A stretch of 64,000 nt of DNA from Pullichristensenella sp963930055 (lineage in GTDB: Bacteria > Bacillota > Clostridia > Christensenellales > Aristaeellaceae). The position numbers and the translations under genes are program-made. Within the stretch, counting starts at the first letter, position 1. Each line of letters begins with the position of its first letter. This document shows positions 54,487 to 63,497 of this stretch, piece by piece. The stretch spans positions 372,001 through 436,000 of the forward strand of contig CAWVKS010000008.1 in the NCBI GenBank assembly GCA_963930055.1. The letters are read 5' to 3'. Under the pieces are notes generated by a model. That model did not search any database. It saw only the letters and a list, made by a program, of their open reading frames with translations, and was not told the DNA's origin.

Positions 54487-54513
54487 ACGACATCCAACCC
54501 TCTTACGATTGTG

Positions 54514-55470
54514 TTATCCATTGACCACATTCTGTGGCCGGCCCTGTAGGAACCCTTCGACATTGTTAACCGCGATTTCCATCAGGCGTTGACGGCTCTC
54601 CTTTGCAGCCCAGGAAATATGGGGCGTCATCAGGCAGTTTCTCGCCAAAAGCAGAGGGCTATCCGCGCGAATCGGTTCTTCTTCCACAACGTCCAAACCC
54701 GCCGCATACAGTTTCCCACAGTTTAATGCGCTGGCAAGATCCTCTTCAACGATCAATGCGCCGCGGCTATTATTCAACAGAATGGCTCCATCTTTCATTT
54801 GGGCGATCGTTTCCCGATTGATGAGGCCGTGAGTCGCTTTTGTAAGCGGGCAATGCAGTGCCACTACATCAGACGAATGGAGCACTTCCTTCATGGACGC
54901 GTAACTGGCGATCGCTTTGCCCTCCGCACAGGGATATGCGTCGCACGCAAGCACGCGCATGCCCAACGCCCGGGCGATGCGCCCAGTCACCCTGCCGATC
55001 CGGCCAAAGCCAATAATACCCATCGTCTTGCCGGACAGTTCGATCTGTGGGGTGTCCCAAAAACAGAAATCCTGGCAAGCGCTCCATCGACCCTGATGAA
55101 CGGCGTCTGAATGGTGCTCCACGCGGTGGCAGATCGCAAGCAGCATGGCAATGGCAAATTGCCCCACGGCCTCCGAACCGTATGCGGGAACGTTGGACAC
55201 AGGAATCCCCCGTTCCCTTGCCGCATCTACATCGACAACATTGAAACCGGTTGCCAGTACGTTGATAAATTGTATATTTCCGCAGGCTTCCAGCGTCTGC
55301 CGGGTGACAGGGGTTTTGTTTGTGCAGACGATTTGTGCGTCGGCGATGCGGGAGACGATCTGGCTGCTATCTGTGCGGTCATAGACTGTCAGTTCGCCCA
55401 GACGTCCCAGCTTTTCCCACGACAGATCCCCGGGGTTTTCGGTATACCCATCCAGCACTACAATTTTCAT
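54514..55470 (-). CDS. D-2-hydroxyacid dehydrogenase
   Basis: The product is 318 aa from the ATG at 55470, eight bases after GGAG. The NAD-binding motif is MGIIGFGRIGRVTGRIARAL. Catalytic residues are the Arg in LLNNSRGALI, the Glu in AAGLDVVEEEP and the His in LMTPHISWAA. The substrate-loop motif NVLATGFNVVDVDAARERGI places it in the glycerate/hydroxypyruvate reductase group. In this operon it may oxidise or reduce a 2-hydroxyacid formed from the sugar. The substrate is unknown. Confidence 0.92.
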   Translation of the reverse strand: MKIVVLDGYTENPGDLSWEKLGRLGELTVYDRTDSSQIVSRIADAQIVCTNKTPVTRQTLEACGNIQFINVLATGFNVVDVDAARERGIPVSNVPAYGSEAVGQFAIAMLLAICHRVEHHSDAVHQGRWSACQDFCFWDTPQIELSGKTMGIIGFGRIGRVTGRIARALGMRVLACDAYPCAEGKAIASYASMKEVLHSSDVVALHCPLTKATHGLINRETIAQMKDGAILLNNSRGALIVEEDLASALNCGKLYAAGLDVVEEEPIRADSPLLLARNCLMTPHISWAAKESRQRLMEIAVNNVEGFLQGRPQNVVNG

Positions 55471-55584
55471 ATAATGCTCCATTCTTTTTCGTTTCGGCTT
55501 GTGACTAATGGGCAAACAACAACTATTATATATCATTATACACGCATTCTATTTTCGCGACGTGTGTTTTACATTTGCATTTAG

Positions 55585-57117
55585 TTAAACTTTGGCGTTT
55601 GGCAATTCAAAAAAGTCTTTAACAGCCGGATACAATTTTAGGTAAGTATCAAAACGCTGGTCATAGATCGCTCGCTCCATCGGTGTTACGTTGGGATGCA
55701 GCAGTTTTCCCCCTGTTTTGCAAAGCGACACAGCCTCCCGCACATCACGATAAACGCCGGCCCCAATGCCAGCGAGCATTGCCGCACCATGGACGGCAGC
55801 GTCTGTCATAGTCAGCATCCGCATGGATCTGCCCATAATATCCGCCCTCATCTGCGTCCAGATTTCGCTGCGCGCACCGCCTCCAACCGTATCAATGCAG
55901 TCGTAGTGATGCTGTGTGATGCTCTCCGCGATTTGAAGTATCTGCCGTGTGGCGTAACAGGTGCTTTCCAGGATTGCGCGCACCAAATCGTGGCGCATAG
56001 TGGCGCGTGTCAGGCCAAAAAATACCCCTTTTGCGCAGGGATCCCAAATCGGACAACGTTCCCCTGACAGATAGGGCAGAAAGACTACGCCATTTGCCCC
56101 GGGGACAGATTTGAGAGCCTCAAGATCGAGCAGATGCCAAGGGACTTCCTCATATCGCTTCGCCAACGCTTTCAGATCGTCGCACAATGTATCCAGCGCC
56201 CAGTTGACGACAGACCCCGCGTTGGACATCGCCCCCTGATAAAGCCAAAGCCCGGGAACGACGTGACAACGGTTGAGATATGCGCGGCTGAAAAGTGTCT
56301 TGTCGATACATAGCGTCAATACATTGGTCGACCCTACGGATTGACAGATGTCATAGGGGGAGATAACGCCGCAGGCAAATGCCGCGCAGGCGCTGTCCGC
56401 ACCTCCGATCACAACGGGGATCCCCTTGGGCACGCCGCAGGCAATGACGTCCCGGGCACAAAGCTCGCCGCAAACATCTATGGATTCGAGCAACGGCGGC
56501 AACTTTGATATATCGATCCCGATTTTGTTACATAGGAAGGCGGACCATTTTCGCTCGCCCGCAGTAGAAAAGAGCCCTGTATAGGAAGCGTTGCAGCGAT
56601 CCAGCGCCGCAACGCCCGTCAAACGGTAGCACATCAGCGTATTTAGATGTCCAAACCATCGCGTCTGCTCATAGATCTCCGGGCGTTCCTGCTTTAGCCA
56701 CAGCATGGATGTGCAGGAGATCGTCCCGGCCATGACGTTATTGGCCGTTATGGAGAAGAATTCATCAGGATCCAGCAACGCCTTGATGGCATCGGCCTGG
56801 GCAGTGCTGCGCCGATCCAGATACAGGATCGGATCGGCCAGCACCTGCCCATTCTTTCCCAATGCCACCAGACCAGGGCTCATGCAGGAAAGACCGATGG
56901 CACACACAGACGAAAGGGAATGGCGTATGGCGATTTTTTGCAGGCAACGGATCATGCTGTTCCACAGTGTATCCGCGCCTATCTGCGCCCAGCCTTTTTG
57001 AGGATGTTCAACGCGATACGACAGCTTTTCGATCGCAACAACGCGCATGTCCTCGTTGATCAGGGCCACCTTGATGCTGCTCGTGCCGATGTCTATCCCA
57101 AGCAGGGTTCGTTGCAT
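55585..57117 (-). CDS. FGGY-family carbohydrate kinase
   Basis: The product is 510 aa from the ATG at 57117, seven bases after AGGGG; an in-frame ATG at 57123 is too close to that site. The N-terminal phosphate-binding loop is LLGIDIGTSSIKVALINEDM. IPVVIGGADSACAAFACGV and FLPYLSGERCPIWDPCAKGV are typical of xylulokinase-like members, followed by the ATP-binding IDTVGGGARSEIWTQMRADI. It phosphorylates a ketose or polyol using ATP. The substrate cannot be read from sequence, but it fits between two dehydrogenases and an aldolase. Confidence 0.93.
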   Translation of the reverse strand: MQRTLLGIDIGTSSIKVALINEDMRVVAIEKLSYRVEHPQKGWAQIGADTLWNSMIRCLQKIAIRHSLSSVCAIGLSCMSPGLVALGKNGQVLADPILYLDRRSTAQADAIKALLDPDEFFSITANNVMAGTISCTSMLWLKQERPEIYEQTRWFGHLNTLMCYRLTGVAALDRCNASYTGLFSTAGERKWSAFLCNKIGIDISKLPPLLESIDVCGELCARDVIACGVPKGIPVVIGGADSACAAFACGVISPYDICQSVGSTNVLTLCIDKTLFSRAYLNRCHVVPGLWLYQGAMSNAGSVVNWALDTLCDDLKALAKRYEEVPWHLLDLEALKSVPGANGVVFLPYLSGERCPIWDPCAKGVFFGLTRATMRHDLVRAILESTCYATRQILQIAESITQHHYDCIDTVGGGARSEIWTQMRADIMGRSMRMLTMTDAAVHGAAMLAGIGAGVYRDVREAVSLCKTGGKLLHPNVTPMERAIYDQRFDTYLKLYPAVKDFFELPNAKV

Positions 57118-57155
57118 TCTCATTCCCCTTCCTTGATGGGCGGCCATTGTGGAAG

Positions 57156-58193
57156 TCAAGGCTTGAGCATAATTTTAAGGCCGACGCCGGACTTGCACAC
57201 CTCATAAGCCTGACGGAACTGTTCCAGGGAAAACTCGTGCGTGGCAATCCTGTCAAGATCGATCTTGCCGGAGCGCACCATGTCTGCCGCGACGAGGTAG
57301 TCGCTTCGACGGTAGGCGGTGGAACCGCAGACATGAACCTCATTGTAGTGGATGAGGTTGGCGCTCACCGTACAGGCGCCCTCGCCTGCGAATCCGGCGA
57401 ACAGGCACAGCGTGCCGCCTTTTTTGACCATCTGCAGTGTTTCCTGCACCAGAGCCGGAACGCCGATCGCCAAAATCGCCACATCGGCGCCAATGCCGCC
57501 TGTTTCCTCCGAAACGATCCTGCCGAGGTCCTCCTTGCCAGGGTCGACTACGCGATCCGCGCCAAGATCGCGGGCGACCGCTATCCTGCCAGCATTCGGT
57601 TCGCTTACGATCACACGGCGAGCCCCTGCAATGCGCGCCAATTGCATATGCATCAACCCTATCGGGCCAGCGCCGATGACGAGCACGACGTCGTTAAAGC
57701 CGACGGAGGCATTGCGCATCCCGCGGATACAACATGCCAGGGGCTCGATCAGCGCGCCGGCGGTAAAAGATACGCTTTCCGGTAGCTTTACCACGTTTCC
57801 TGCGCGAATCAGGGCAGCCGGGATACGGACATACTCTTCAAAGCCCCCGTCAAACTGGTATCCGACCGCCAGACGGTTGACACAGGCATTTTCCCGGCCG
57901 TTGAGGCAACTATGGCAGTGGCCGCAAGGGATCAGGTTGGCGATGGAGACGCGCTCTCCCACAGCATAACCTTCAACTTTTTCGCCCACTTCGGCGATGA
58001 TTCCGCAGATCTCATGCCCAATCACGGAAGGATAACGCACATCCTTGGTTTTCTTCCCCTCAAGTATGCGGATATCCGTGCCGCAGATCGCGGCGCGTTC
58101 CATTTTCAGCAAGATCTCGTCAGCGTTGATCTGCGGAATGGGTATATCCCTTGTTTCGAACCGATTTGGGCCGCTGAGCACTACGGCTTTCAT
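57156..58193 (-). CDS. Zinc-dependent polyol/alcohol dehydrogenase 1
   Basis: The product is 345 aa of the medium-chain dehydrogenase family. Catalytic zinc ligands are Cys in AAICGTDIR and GHE in PSVIGHEICG. The structural zinc loop is CGHCHSCLNGRENAC. The NAD site is VLVIGAGPIGLMHMQLARIA. It resembles sorbitol and threonine dehydrogenases and should oxidise a secondary alcohol to a ketone with NAD. A second, distinct paralogue lies two genes upstream. Confidence 0.92.
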   Translation of the reverse strand: MKAVVLSGPNRFETRDIPIPQINADEILLKMERAAICGTDIRILEGKKTKDVRYPSVIGHEICGIIAEVGEKVEGYAVGERVSIANLIPCGHCHSCLNGRENACVNRLAVGYQFDGGFEEYVRIPAALIRAGNVVKLPESVSFTAGALIEPLACCIRGMRNASVGFNDVVLVIGAGPIGLMHMQLARIAGARRVIVSEPNAGRIAVARDLGADRVVDPGKEDLGRIVSEETGGIGADVAILAIGVPALVQETLQMVKKGGTLCLFAGFAGEGACTVSANLIHYNEVHVCGSTAYRRSDYLVAADMVRSGKIDLDRIATHEFSLEQFRQAYEVCKSGVGLKIMLKP

Positions 58194-58216
58194 ATTCGTT
58201 ACTCCTTCCCTGTAAC

Positions 58217-59050
58217 TTACTGGTATGCCGAATAGTCCTTGTCGTTTTCTATCTGAGCCAGCAGCTCCTTCGCCTCTTTGACAGAGTAGCCTTCGTGGAT
58301 GATTTTACGCAATGTGATGACCAGGGCGGTGACATCGCAGTAACTCCATACAAACCGTCCCATCGTCACGCCACCGACACCGCAATCCATGGCGTCACGG
58401 GTCATCTGCAGATAATCATCCAGCGTTTTGCAGGCGTCTCCGCCCTGGATTACGACGCGCGCGGGGCAGGCCTCGACGACCTTTGCCATGGTATCCGGAC
58501 TCCCCGTATAGGTAGTCTTGATGATGTCCACGCCCAATTCCGCGCCGCAGCGGCAGCAGTATGCGATATTTTTCCAGTCTGTTCGCCCTTCTGTCGAAAC
58601 GCTTTCTCCTTTGGGATAGATGTGACCGATCAGCGGCATGCCCAGGCTCATGCAGTCCTTGGATATCCTGCCAATTTCGCGCACCTGTTCCGCCTGATGG
58701 TCGCCCAGCATGATGGCGCCGATCGACACTGCATCCGCGCCCATGCGTACCGCCTCTTCGACGTCACCAAAGATGACATCCCTTGTAGGGTACACCGGGG
58801 CGTAATTGGAGCACTTGAGCAAAAGAGAAGCCTTGCCCGCATGTTTCCACCAACACGACTCCGCAATGCCTTTGGTCATAGTAAGCGCGTCCGGCCGCCC
58901 CGGGACGATCTTGTCGATGGTTTCTTGAATGCTGATAAGCCCCGGCAGTACGCCGCGAGAGATCGCATGATCCACGGTAATTGCCATCAGTTTTCCACTT
59001 TTGGGGTTTATCAGCCGACTCAGGCGAACCGCCTTACCCAACATCGCCAT
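58217..59050 (-). CDS. DhnA/LsrF-type class I aldolase
   Basis: The product is 277 aa from the ATG at 59050, behind AGGAGGC. The TIM-barrel aldolase motifs are LMAITVDHAISRGVLPG, DAVSIGAIMLGD, the Schiff-base Lys in VDIIKTTYTGSP, VVIQGGDACKT and GGVTMGRFVW. Related enzymes are archaeal-type fructose-bisphosphate aldolase and LsrF. It probably cleaves the phosphorylated ketose made by the FGGY kinase, or acts on a related sugar phosphate. Confidence 0.9.
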   Translation of the reverse strand: MAMLGKAVRLSRLINPKSGKLMAITVDHAISRGVLPGLISIQETIDKIVPGRPDALTMTKGIAESCWWKHAGKASLLLKCSNYAPVYPTRDVIFGDVEEAVRMGADAVSIGAIMLGDHQAEQVREIGRISKDCMSLGMPLIGHIYPKGESVSTEGRTDWKNIAYCCRCGAELGVDIIKTTYTGSPDTMAKVVEACPARVVIQGGDACKTLDDYLQMTRDAMDCGVGGVTMGRFVWSYCDVTALVITLRKIIHEGYSVKEAKELLAQIENDKDYSAYQ

Positions 59051-59069
59051 TATTCTGCCTCCTTGCGCC

Positions 59070-60116
59070 TTATTTCTTGAACAGTATCTTTCCTGCGTCC
59101 CCATGTGTCATCGCAAAGGCTTCCTCAAACTGATCGAAAGTATAGCGATGGGTAACGATTTTTGTCAGGTCGACGCGCTTGCTGCCGACCATCGCGGCCA
59201 GATCCAGCCAGGATTGCCAGATTCTGCGGCCAAACGTGCCTTTGATCGTCAGGCATTTCTGATTGATATTGCGCGTGATATTGATGGGCACGCTCCCTGC
59301 CGGGTGGCCGATGATCGCCAGCGTACCGCAATCCCGGATCAGGTCGAAAATCGTTTCGTACACTGGCGCGGCACCTGTCACCTCAAAAGCGACATCCACG
59401 CCGCCATGCTGAATGGTCAGATCCCTGACTTGCTCAACCAAATGGGGGTCATTGCCATTGATGGCGGTGACGTCGACATACTTGCGAGCCATATCCAGCC
59501 GGAATGGGTTTACATCAATGGCGATCACACGGGAAGCGCCGCAAGCGAGAGCCAATTGAATGGTCACCAAACCAATCGGGCCGCAACCGTATACCAGCAC
59601 CGTATCTCCCGGCATGATGCGCACATTTTCTACCGCATGCATGGCGACTGCGGCAGGTTCAAACATGGAGCCTTCCTCAAAGCTGACGGTATCGGGCAAC
59701 GAGAACACAATATCCGCCGGCGCTTTTCCATATTCCGCGAACGCTCCGTTATAGGTGATGCCATACAGGCCCATGTTCGCGCAGGCATGCGCGTTTCCCG
59801 TTTTGCACGGATAACAGTTCCAGCACGGGATATGCGTTTCCAGCGAAATGCGTTCGCCTACTTTCTTGTCCCGTACATTCTTGCCAACCTCAACAATGAC
59901 ACCCGACACCTCGTGGCCAAGCGTAAAGGGGAAACCGACGTGGTATTTGTCCACAAAGGAAATAGCCGTCTCATCCCAGTTGTACAGATGCACGTCCGTG
60001 CCGCAGATCGCGGCGGACTCTACCGTAAAGCGCACTTCGTTGTCCGCAAGTTCAGGGATCGGCACATCGGTGTACGCCGCTCCTGCGCCGGGCCCCTGCT
60101 TGATAATTGCTTTCAT
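59070..60116 (-). CDS. Zinc-dependent polyol/alcohol dehydrogenase 2
   Basis: The product is 348 aa from the ATG at 60116, behind AGGAGGAATA. Catalytic zinc sites are AAICGTDVHLYN and TLGHEVSGVIV. The structural loop is CWNCYPCKTGNAHAC. The NAD site is TVLVYGCGPIGLVTIQLALA. It differs clearly from dehydrogenase 1, so the two probably act on different positions or substrates of the pathway. Confidence 0.92.
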   Translation of the reverse strand: MKAIIKQGPGAGAAYTDVPIPELADNEVRFTVESAAICGTDVHLYNWDETAISFVDKYHVGFPFTLGHEVSGVIVEVGKNVRDKKVGERISLETHIPCWNCYPCKTGNAHACANMGLYGITYNGAFAEYGKAPADIVFSLPDTVSFEEGSMFEPAAVAMHAVENVRIMPGDTVLVYGCGPIGLVTIQLALACGASRVIAIDVNPFRLDMARKYVDVTAINGNDPHLVEQVRDLTIQHGGVDVAFEVTGAAPVYETIFDLIRDCGTLAIIGHPAGSVPINITRNINQKCLTIKGTFGRRIWQSWLDLAAMVGSKRVDLTKIVTHRYTFDQFEEAFAMTHGDAGKILFKK

Positions 60117-60154
60117 TGAATATTCCTCCTGTTGCTTTGATATACTCCTGTTGC

Positions 60155-60961
60155 CTACATCCATCCCAGGCGCGATAGGTTTTCCAAACTCCTGCGCACC
60201 CAGGCATCTTCCATTTGTACCGTTTTTTCAAGGCTTTCCTGTTCCGGGGGCCAGAATTCAATGATTGCGGCGATGCTCTCGGGCGCCTGACGAAGCAACT
60301 GTAGATTCAGAGCCCCATCGCCTACGGGCGTACCTTCGATCACAAATCCCATACCTCGATTGACCCGGCGGACACGGAAATCCTTCAGGTGAAGATTCTT
60401 CGCAAACGGCATCAATGCGTGTATGACTTGATCCGGCGTTTCGATTGCCGCGAAGGAATTGACAGTATCGACGCACACGCCCAGCATGGGGCTATTCACC
60501 GCGCGAAGCAGCCCTGTCAGTTCTCCTGTGGAGTGGCGGTCGTGATTCTCGAGCCCTATGACGACCCCTTCGGCCTCGTAGCGCGGCAGGACACTGCGCA
60601 GATTCTCGATGCCTTCGACAATGGAGGCGTTCTTCCCCTGCAGGTCGGCGAGCATTGTACGAACCAGCTTTGCACCGCAAAGATTCGCGAGCTCCAACAT
60701 ATGTTCCATGTGTGCTCGTGCGACGCCCCGCGTTCCGACCTGCAATTCCATGCCTAGGGCCACGCAACGCTTTCCTAACGCAATAAGCTGGCTTGCGCTG
60801 AGCTCTTCCAAGGGTACGTTGTCGCAAATCTGGATGACCCGCAGACCCGTCGCGTACACCTTGTCAACAAGGGCGAAAATGATTTCCTTCGGAGACGCCC
60901 CCTGCTCCTGTTGCTGGATCGCCCACCACGAATAGGTGTAGCTTCCCGCGCCGATGCGCAT
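60155..60961 (-). CDS. Sugar isomerase/epimerase-like TIM barrel protein
   Basis: The product is 268 aa of the xylose-isomerase-like AP2Ec family. Metal ligands are likely the Glu in VVIGLENHDRHS, the Asp in LGVCVDTVNSFA, the His in LHLKDFRVRR and the Glu in AIIEFWPPEQ. Such proteins isomerise or epimerise sugars and inositols. It sits between the transporter genes and the first dehydrogenase, which fits an early step of catabolism. Confidence 0.87.
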   Translation of the reverse strand: MRIGAGSYTYSWWAIQQQEQGASPKEIIFALVDKVYATGLRVIQICDNVPLEELSASQLIALGKRCVALGMELQVGTRGVARAHMEHMLELANLCGAKLVRTMLADLQGKNASIVEGIENLRSVLPRYEAEGVVIGLENHDRHSTGELTGLLRAVNSPMLGVCVDTVNSFAAIETPDQVIHALMPFAKNLHLKDFRVRRVNRGMGFVIEGTPVGDGALNLQLLRQAPESIAAIIEFWPPEQESLEKTVQMEDAWVRRSLENLSRLGWM

Positions 60962-60979
60962 ATTCCCCCCTCCTTTTCC

Positions 60980-61720
60980 CTACCGTTTTGTGGTCGCAAA
61001 GCGTCCGAGATAAGTTTCTATGACGCGCGGATCTTCGCGGAGGATATTTGAAGCGCCCTCCATGCGAATGCGTCCGCCGTCCAGAACATATGTGTATTTG
61101 GAGATGCGCATGGCCATTTTGGCGTTCTGTTCGACAAGAAGCACGGGCACGCCCATCCTTTCGTTGATCTCCACGATCTTCTTGAACAGTTCGGACACCA
61201 CAATCGGAGCAAGCCCCATGGAAGGTTCGTCCAGCATCAGCACCTTGGGGCGCGCCATCAGCGCCCTGCCGATGGCAAGCATCTGCTGCTCTCCGCCGGA
61301 GAGGCTCCACCCCAGCTGTTTACGCCGTTCACGCAGCTTTGGGAAAAGCTCAAATACTTCTTCCAGTTCCGCAGTATAAGGCTTATTCCCGAAAAAGCCG
61401 TGCCAGTTGACAGTGCCTGTCTCCAAATTCTGTTCGACCGTAAGCCCGGGGAAAATGTGACGCCCCTCAGGTACATGAATAATGAAGCGCTTCGCCATAT
61501 ATCCGGGTTTTTTGTGGATCAGCTCTTCTTCCCCGTTTTCACCCTTAAAGATAATCGAGCCTGTGCGCCGGATAATACCGGAAATGGATTTGAGCAACGT
61601 GGTTTTGCCCGCGCCGTTGCTGCCGATGAGCGCAGTGATCCCTTCGCCGATGGTGAGGTTCACCCCATGAAGAGCCTCGATCGGGCCATAGTACGCATGA
61701 AGGTCTTTGATCTCGATCAT
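60980..61720 (-). CDS. Branched-chain-amino-acid-type ABC transporter ATPase (LivF-like)
   Basis: The product is 246 aa. Walker A is ALIGSNGAGKTTLLKSISGI, the signature is LSGGEQQMLAIGRALM, Walker B is LMLDEPSMGLAP, and the switch His region reads VLLVEQNAKMAMRI, as in LivF. The start overlaps the livG-like stop by 4 bases. It energises the importer with the LivG-like ATPase. Confidence 0.93.
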   Translation of the reverse strand: MIEIKDLHAYYGPIEALHGVNLTIGEGITALIGSNGAGKTTLLKSISGIIRRTGSIIFKGENGEEELIHKKPGYMAKRFIIHVPEGRHIFPGLTVEQNLETGTVNWHGFFGNKPYTAELEEVFELFPKLRERRKQLGWSLSGGEQQMLAIGRALMARPKVLMLDEPSMGLAPIVVSELFKKIVEINERMGVPVLLVEQNAKMAMRISKYTYVLDGGRIRMEGASNILREDPRVIETYLGRFATTKR

Positions 61721-62472
61721 TCTTCCTGCTCCTCTCCCAAATACGCAGCGATGACCTGCGCGTTGCTCGAGATTTCCTCCGGGGTGCCGTTGATAATCAC
61801 ACGGCCGAAGTTCAGGACGACGATGCGATGGCAGATGTTCATGATCATATCCATCGAGTGCTCGATCAGGGCGATGCCGATCCCCAATTCATTCGCAGCC
61901 ATATTCAATAGCGCCATTACATCATCACACTCTTTGTTGTTCAATCCCGCGGCGGGTTCGTCCACCAGCATTACCTTGGGATGAGAAAGCAGCGTGCGCA
62001 CGATCTCAAGCATTTTCTGTTGCCCGTAGGTCAGCGAAGAAATATCGCTGTAAGGATCAAACGTAAAGTGCAGGTGCTTCATGTAGCGCTCAAGCTCTTT
62101 TTCATACCAGTCATTCTGGCGCTGAAAAAAGCTTTTGAAGTAACTGGCATGTTCCGCAAGGTCGGTGCTGAGCAAAAGATTGTCGCGTATGTTGGAGCGC
62201 TGCAGGAAACGTGGCGTCTGGAATGTGCGCCCGATTCCCATCCGCGCCCTGTCATAGGGCGGGACTTTCGTGATGTTCGTTCCTTCTAGGTAGATCTCGC
62301 CGGAATCCACGGGGTAAATGCCACTGATCAGGTTCAGCAGCGTACTTTTACCGGCGCCGTTCGGGCCGATCAGTCCCTGGATCATGCCGGCCTCTACTGT
62401 GAAGCTGACGTCATCCGCCGCGATAACGCCACCAAAACGTTTGCATACGTTGTCCAGTCTGAGTAGATTCAT
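61717..62472 (-). CDS. Branched-chain-amino-acid-type ABC transporter ATPase (LivG-like)
   Basis: The product is 251 aa from the ATG at 62472, behind AAAGGAGG. Walker A is LIGPNGAGKSTLLNLISGIY, the signature region is SSLTYGQQKMLEIVRTLL, Walker B is VMLVDEPAAGLN, and the LivG-specific C-terminus is VLNFGRVIINGTPEEISSNA. It pairs with the LivF-like subunit. Confidence 0.93.
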   Translation of the reverse strand: MNLLRLDNVCKRFGGVIAADDVSFTVEAGMIQGLIGPNGAGKSTLLNLISGIYPVDSGEIYLEGTNITKVPPYDRARMGIGRTFQTPRFLQRSNIRDNLLLSTDLAEHASYFKSFFQRQNDWYEKELERYMKHLHFTFDPYSDISSLTYGQQKMLEIVRTLLSHPKVMLVDEPAAGLNNKECDDVMALLNMAANELGIGIALIEHSMDMIMNICHRIVVLNFGRVIINGTPEEISSNAQVIAAYLGEEQEE

Positions 62473-62477
62473 CCCTG

Positions 62478-63488
62478 TTATACCTCCTTTGCTGCCGGAG
62501 GCTGTCTGCGCCGCAGCTTGCGGGCAACCCACTTTCCTGCATCGCTCACCATGCCAGCAATGCCCATCGGCATGAAGATCATCATCAGGATAACGGCAAG
62601 ACCGTAGATGAGCTGCAGATACTTGGCGATGATTTCCACATCGCGCAGCACTTCCGGCAAAACATTGATCAGCAGGGAGCCAAGAATGATGCCGAACGCA
62701 TTGTTGACGCCACCAATCATCGTAATAATGAGCACCAGCGTTGAACGCTCGTAGTTGAACATATCGGAACTGATAAAGCCGATATTGAGCGCATATAACC
62801 CGCCAGAAAGCCCTGCAAGCATGCCTGCGAGCACAAAGCCGATGACCTTGACGCGATAAGTGTTCACGCCCATCGTCAGCGCGGCTGTGTCGTTGTCGCG
62901 AACGGCGGCGAGGGAACGGCCAAGTTTCGTATGCCTGATGCGTTCAACAAAGAGCGCCACCAGCGCCACAACGATGACCAACAGGTAAAACCACTTGTCG
63001 GGCTTATCAATGGTGATTGGCCCGATTGCCAGCTTGGAAATGCCGCTGATGCCGCCCGCACCTCCGAACAGCGGCGCGTAATTCTGATAGAACGACCAGG
63101 CGACCTGCACCAGGGCGATGGTGGCAAAGGAAAAGTAGGTTCCTTTCAGCTTTACAAGAATGCTGCCGATCAAAAGCGCAGTGATTCCTGAAATGACAAT
63201 GCCGCAAAGGATCGCTGGGATCGGATCCATCAACAATCCCAATCGGCCTGAGCAGAGATTGCCAACGGTATAGCAACCTACGCCCATGAACGTCAGGCCT
63301 GCAAAAGATACCTGCCCGCCCATGCCCAGCATAATCGAAAGCCCGAACGATGCGATCGAATAGATGAGGCCAACGTTGACGATCATCATGGAATAGCTGG
63401 ACAAGTTGCTCGGCCCAAACAACATGGCAAGGATGCTGACCACGATCAGCACGCAGGAGGGGCGAAAGACTTTTCTCATTATATTCAT
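62478..63488 (-). CDS. Branched-chain-amino-acid-type permease (LivM-like)
   Basis: The product is 336 aa with eight to nine membrane segments. It carries the LivM motifs SIASFGLSIMLGMGGQVSFA, RIRHTKLGRSLAAVRDNDTA and FNYERSTLVLIITMIGGVNN. The ATG at 63488 follows GAGGTGACGG. It forms the channel with the LivH-like subunit. Confidence 0.93.
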   Translation of the reverse strand: MNIMRKVFRPSCVLIVVSILAMLFGPSNLSSYSMMIVNVGLIYSIASFGLSIMLGMGGQVSFAGLTFMGVGCYTVGNLCSGRLGLLMDPIPAILCGIVISGITALLIGSILVKLKGTYFSFATIALVQVAWSFYQNYAPLFGGAGGISGISKLAIGPITIDKPDKWFYLLVIVVALVALFVERIRHTKLGRSLAAVRDNDTAALTMGVNTYRVKVIGFVLAGMLAGLSGGLYALNIGFISSDMFNYERSTLVLIITMIGGVNNAFGIILGSLLINVLPEVLRDVEIIAKYLQLIYGLAVILMMIFMPMGIAGMVSDAGKWVARKLRRRQPPAAKEV

Positions 63489-63497
63489 ACCGTCACC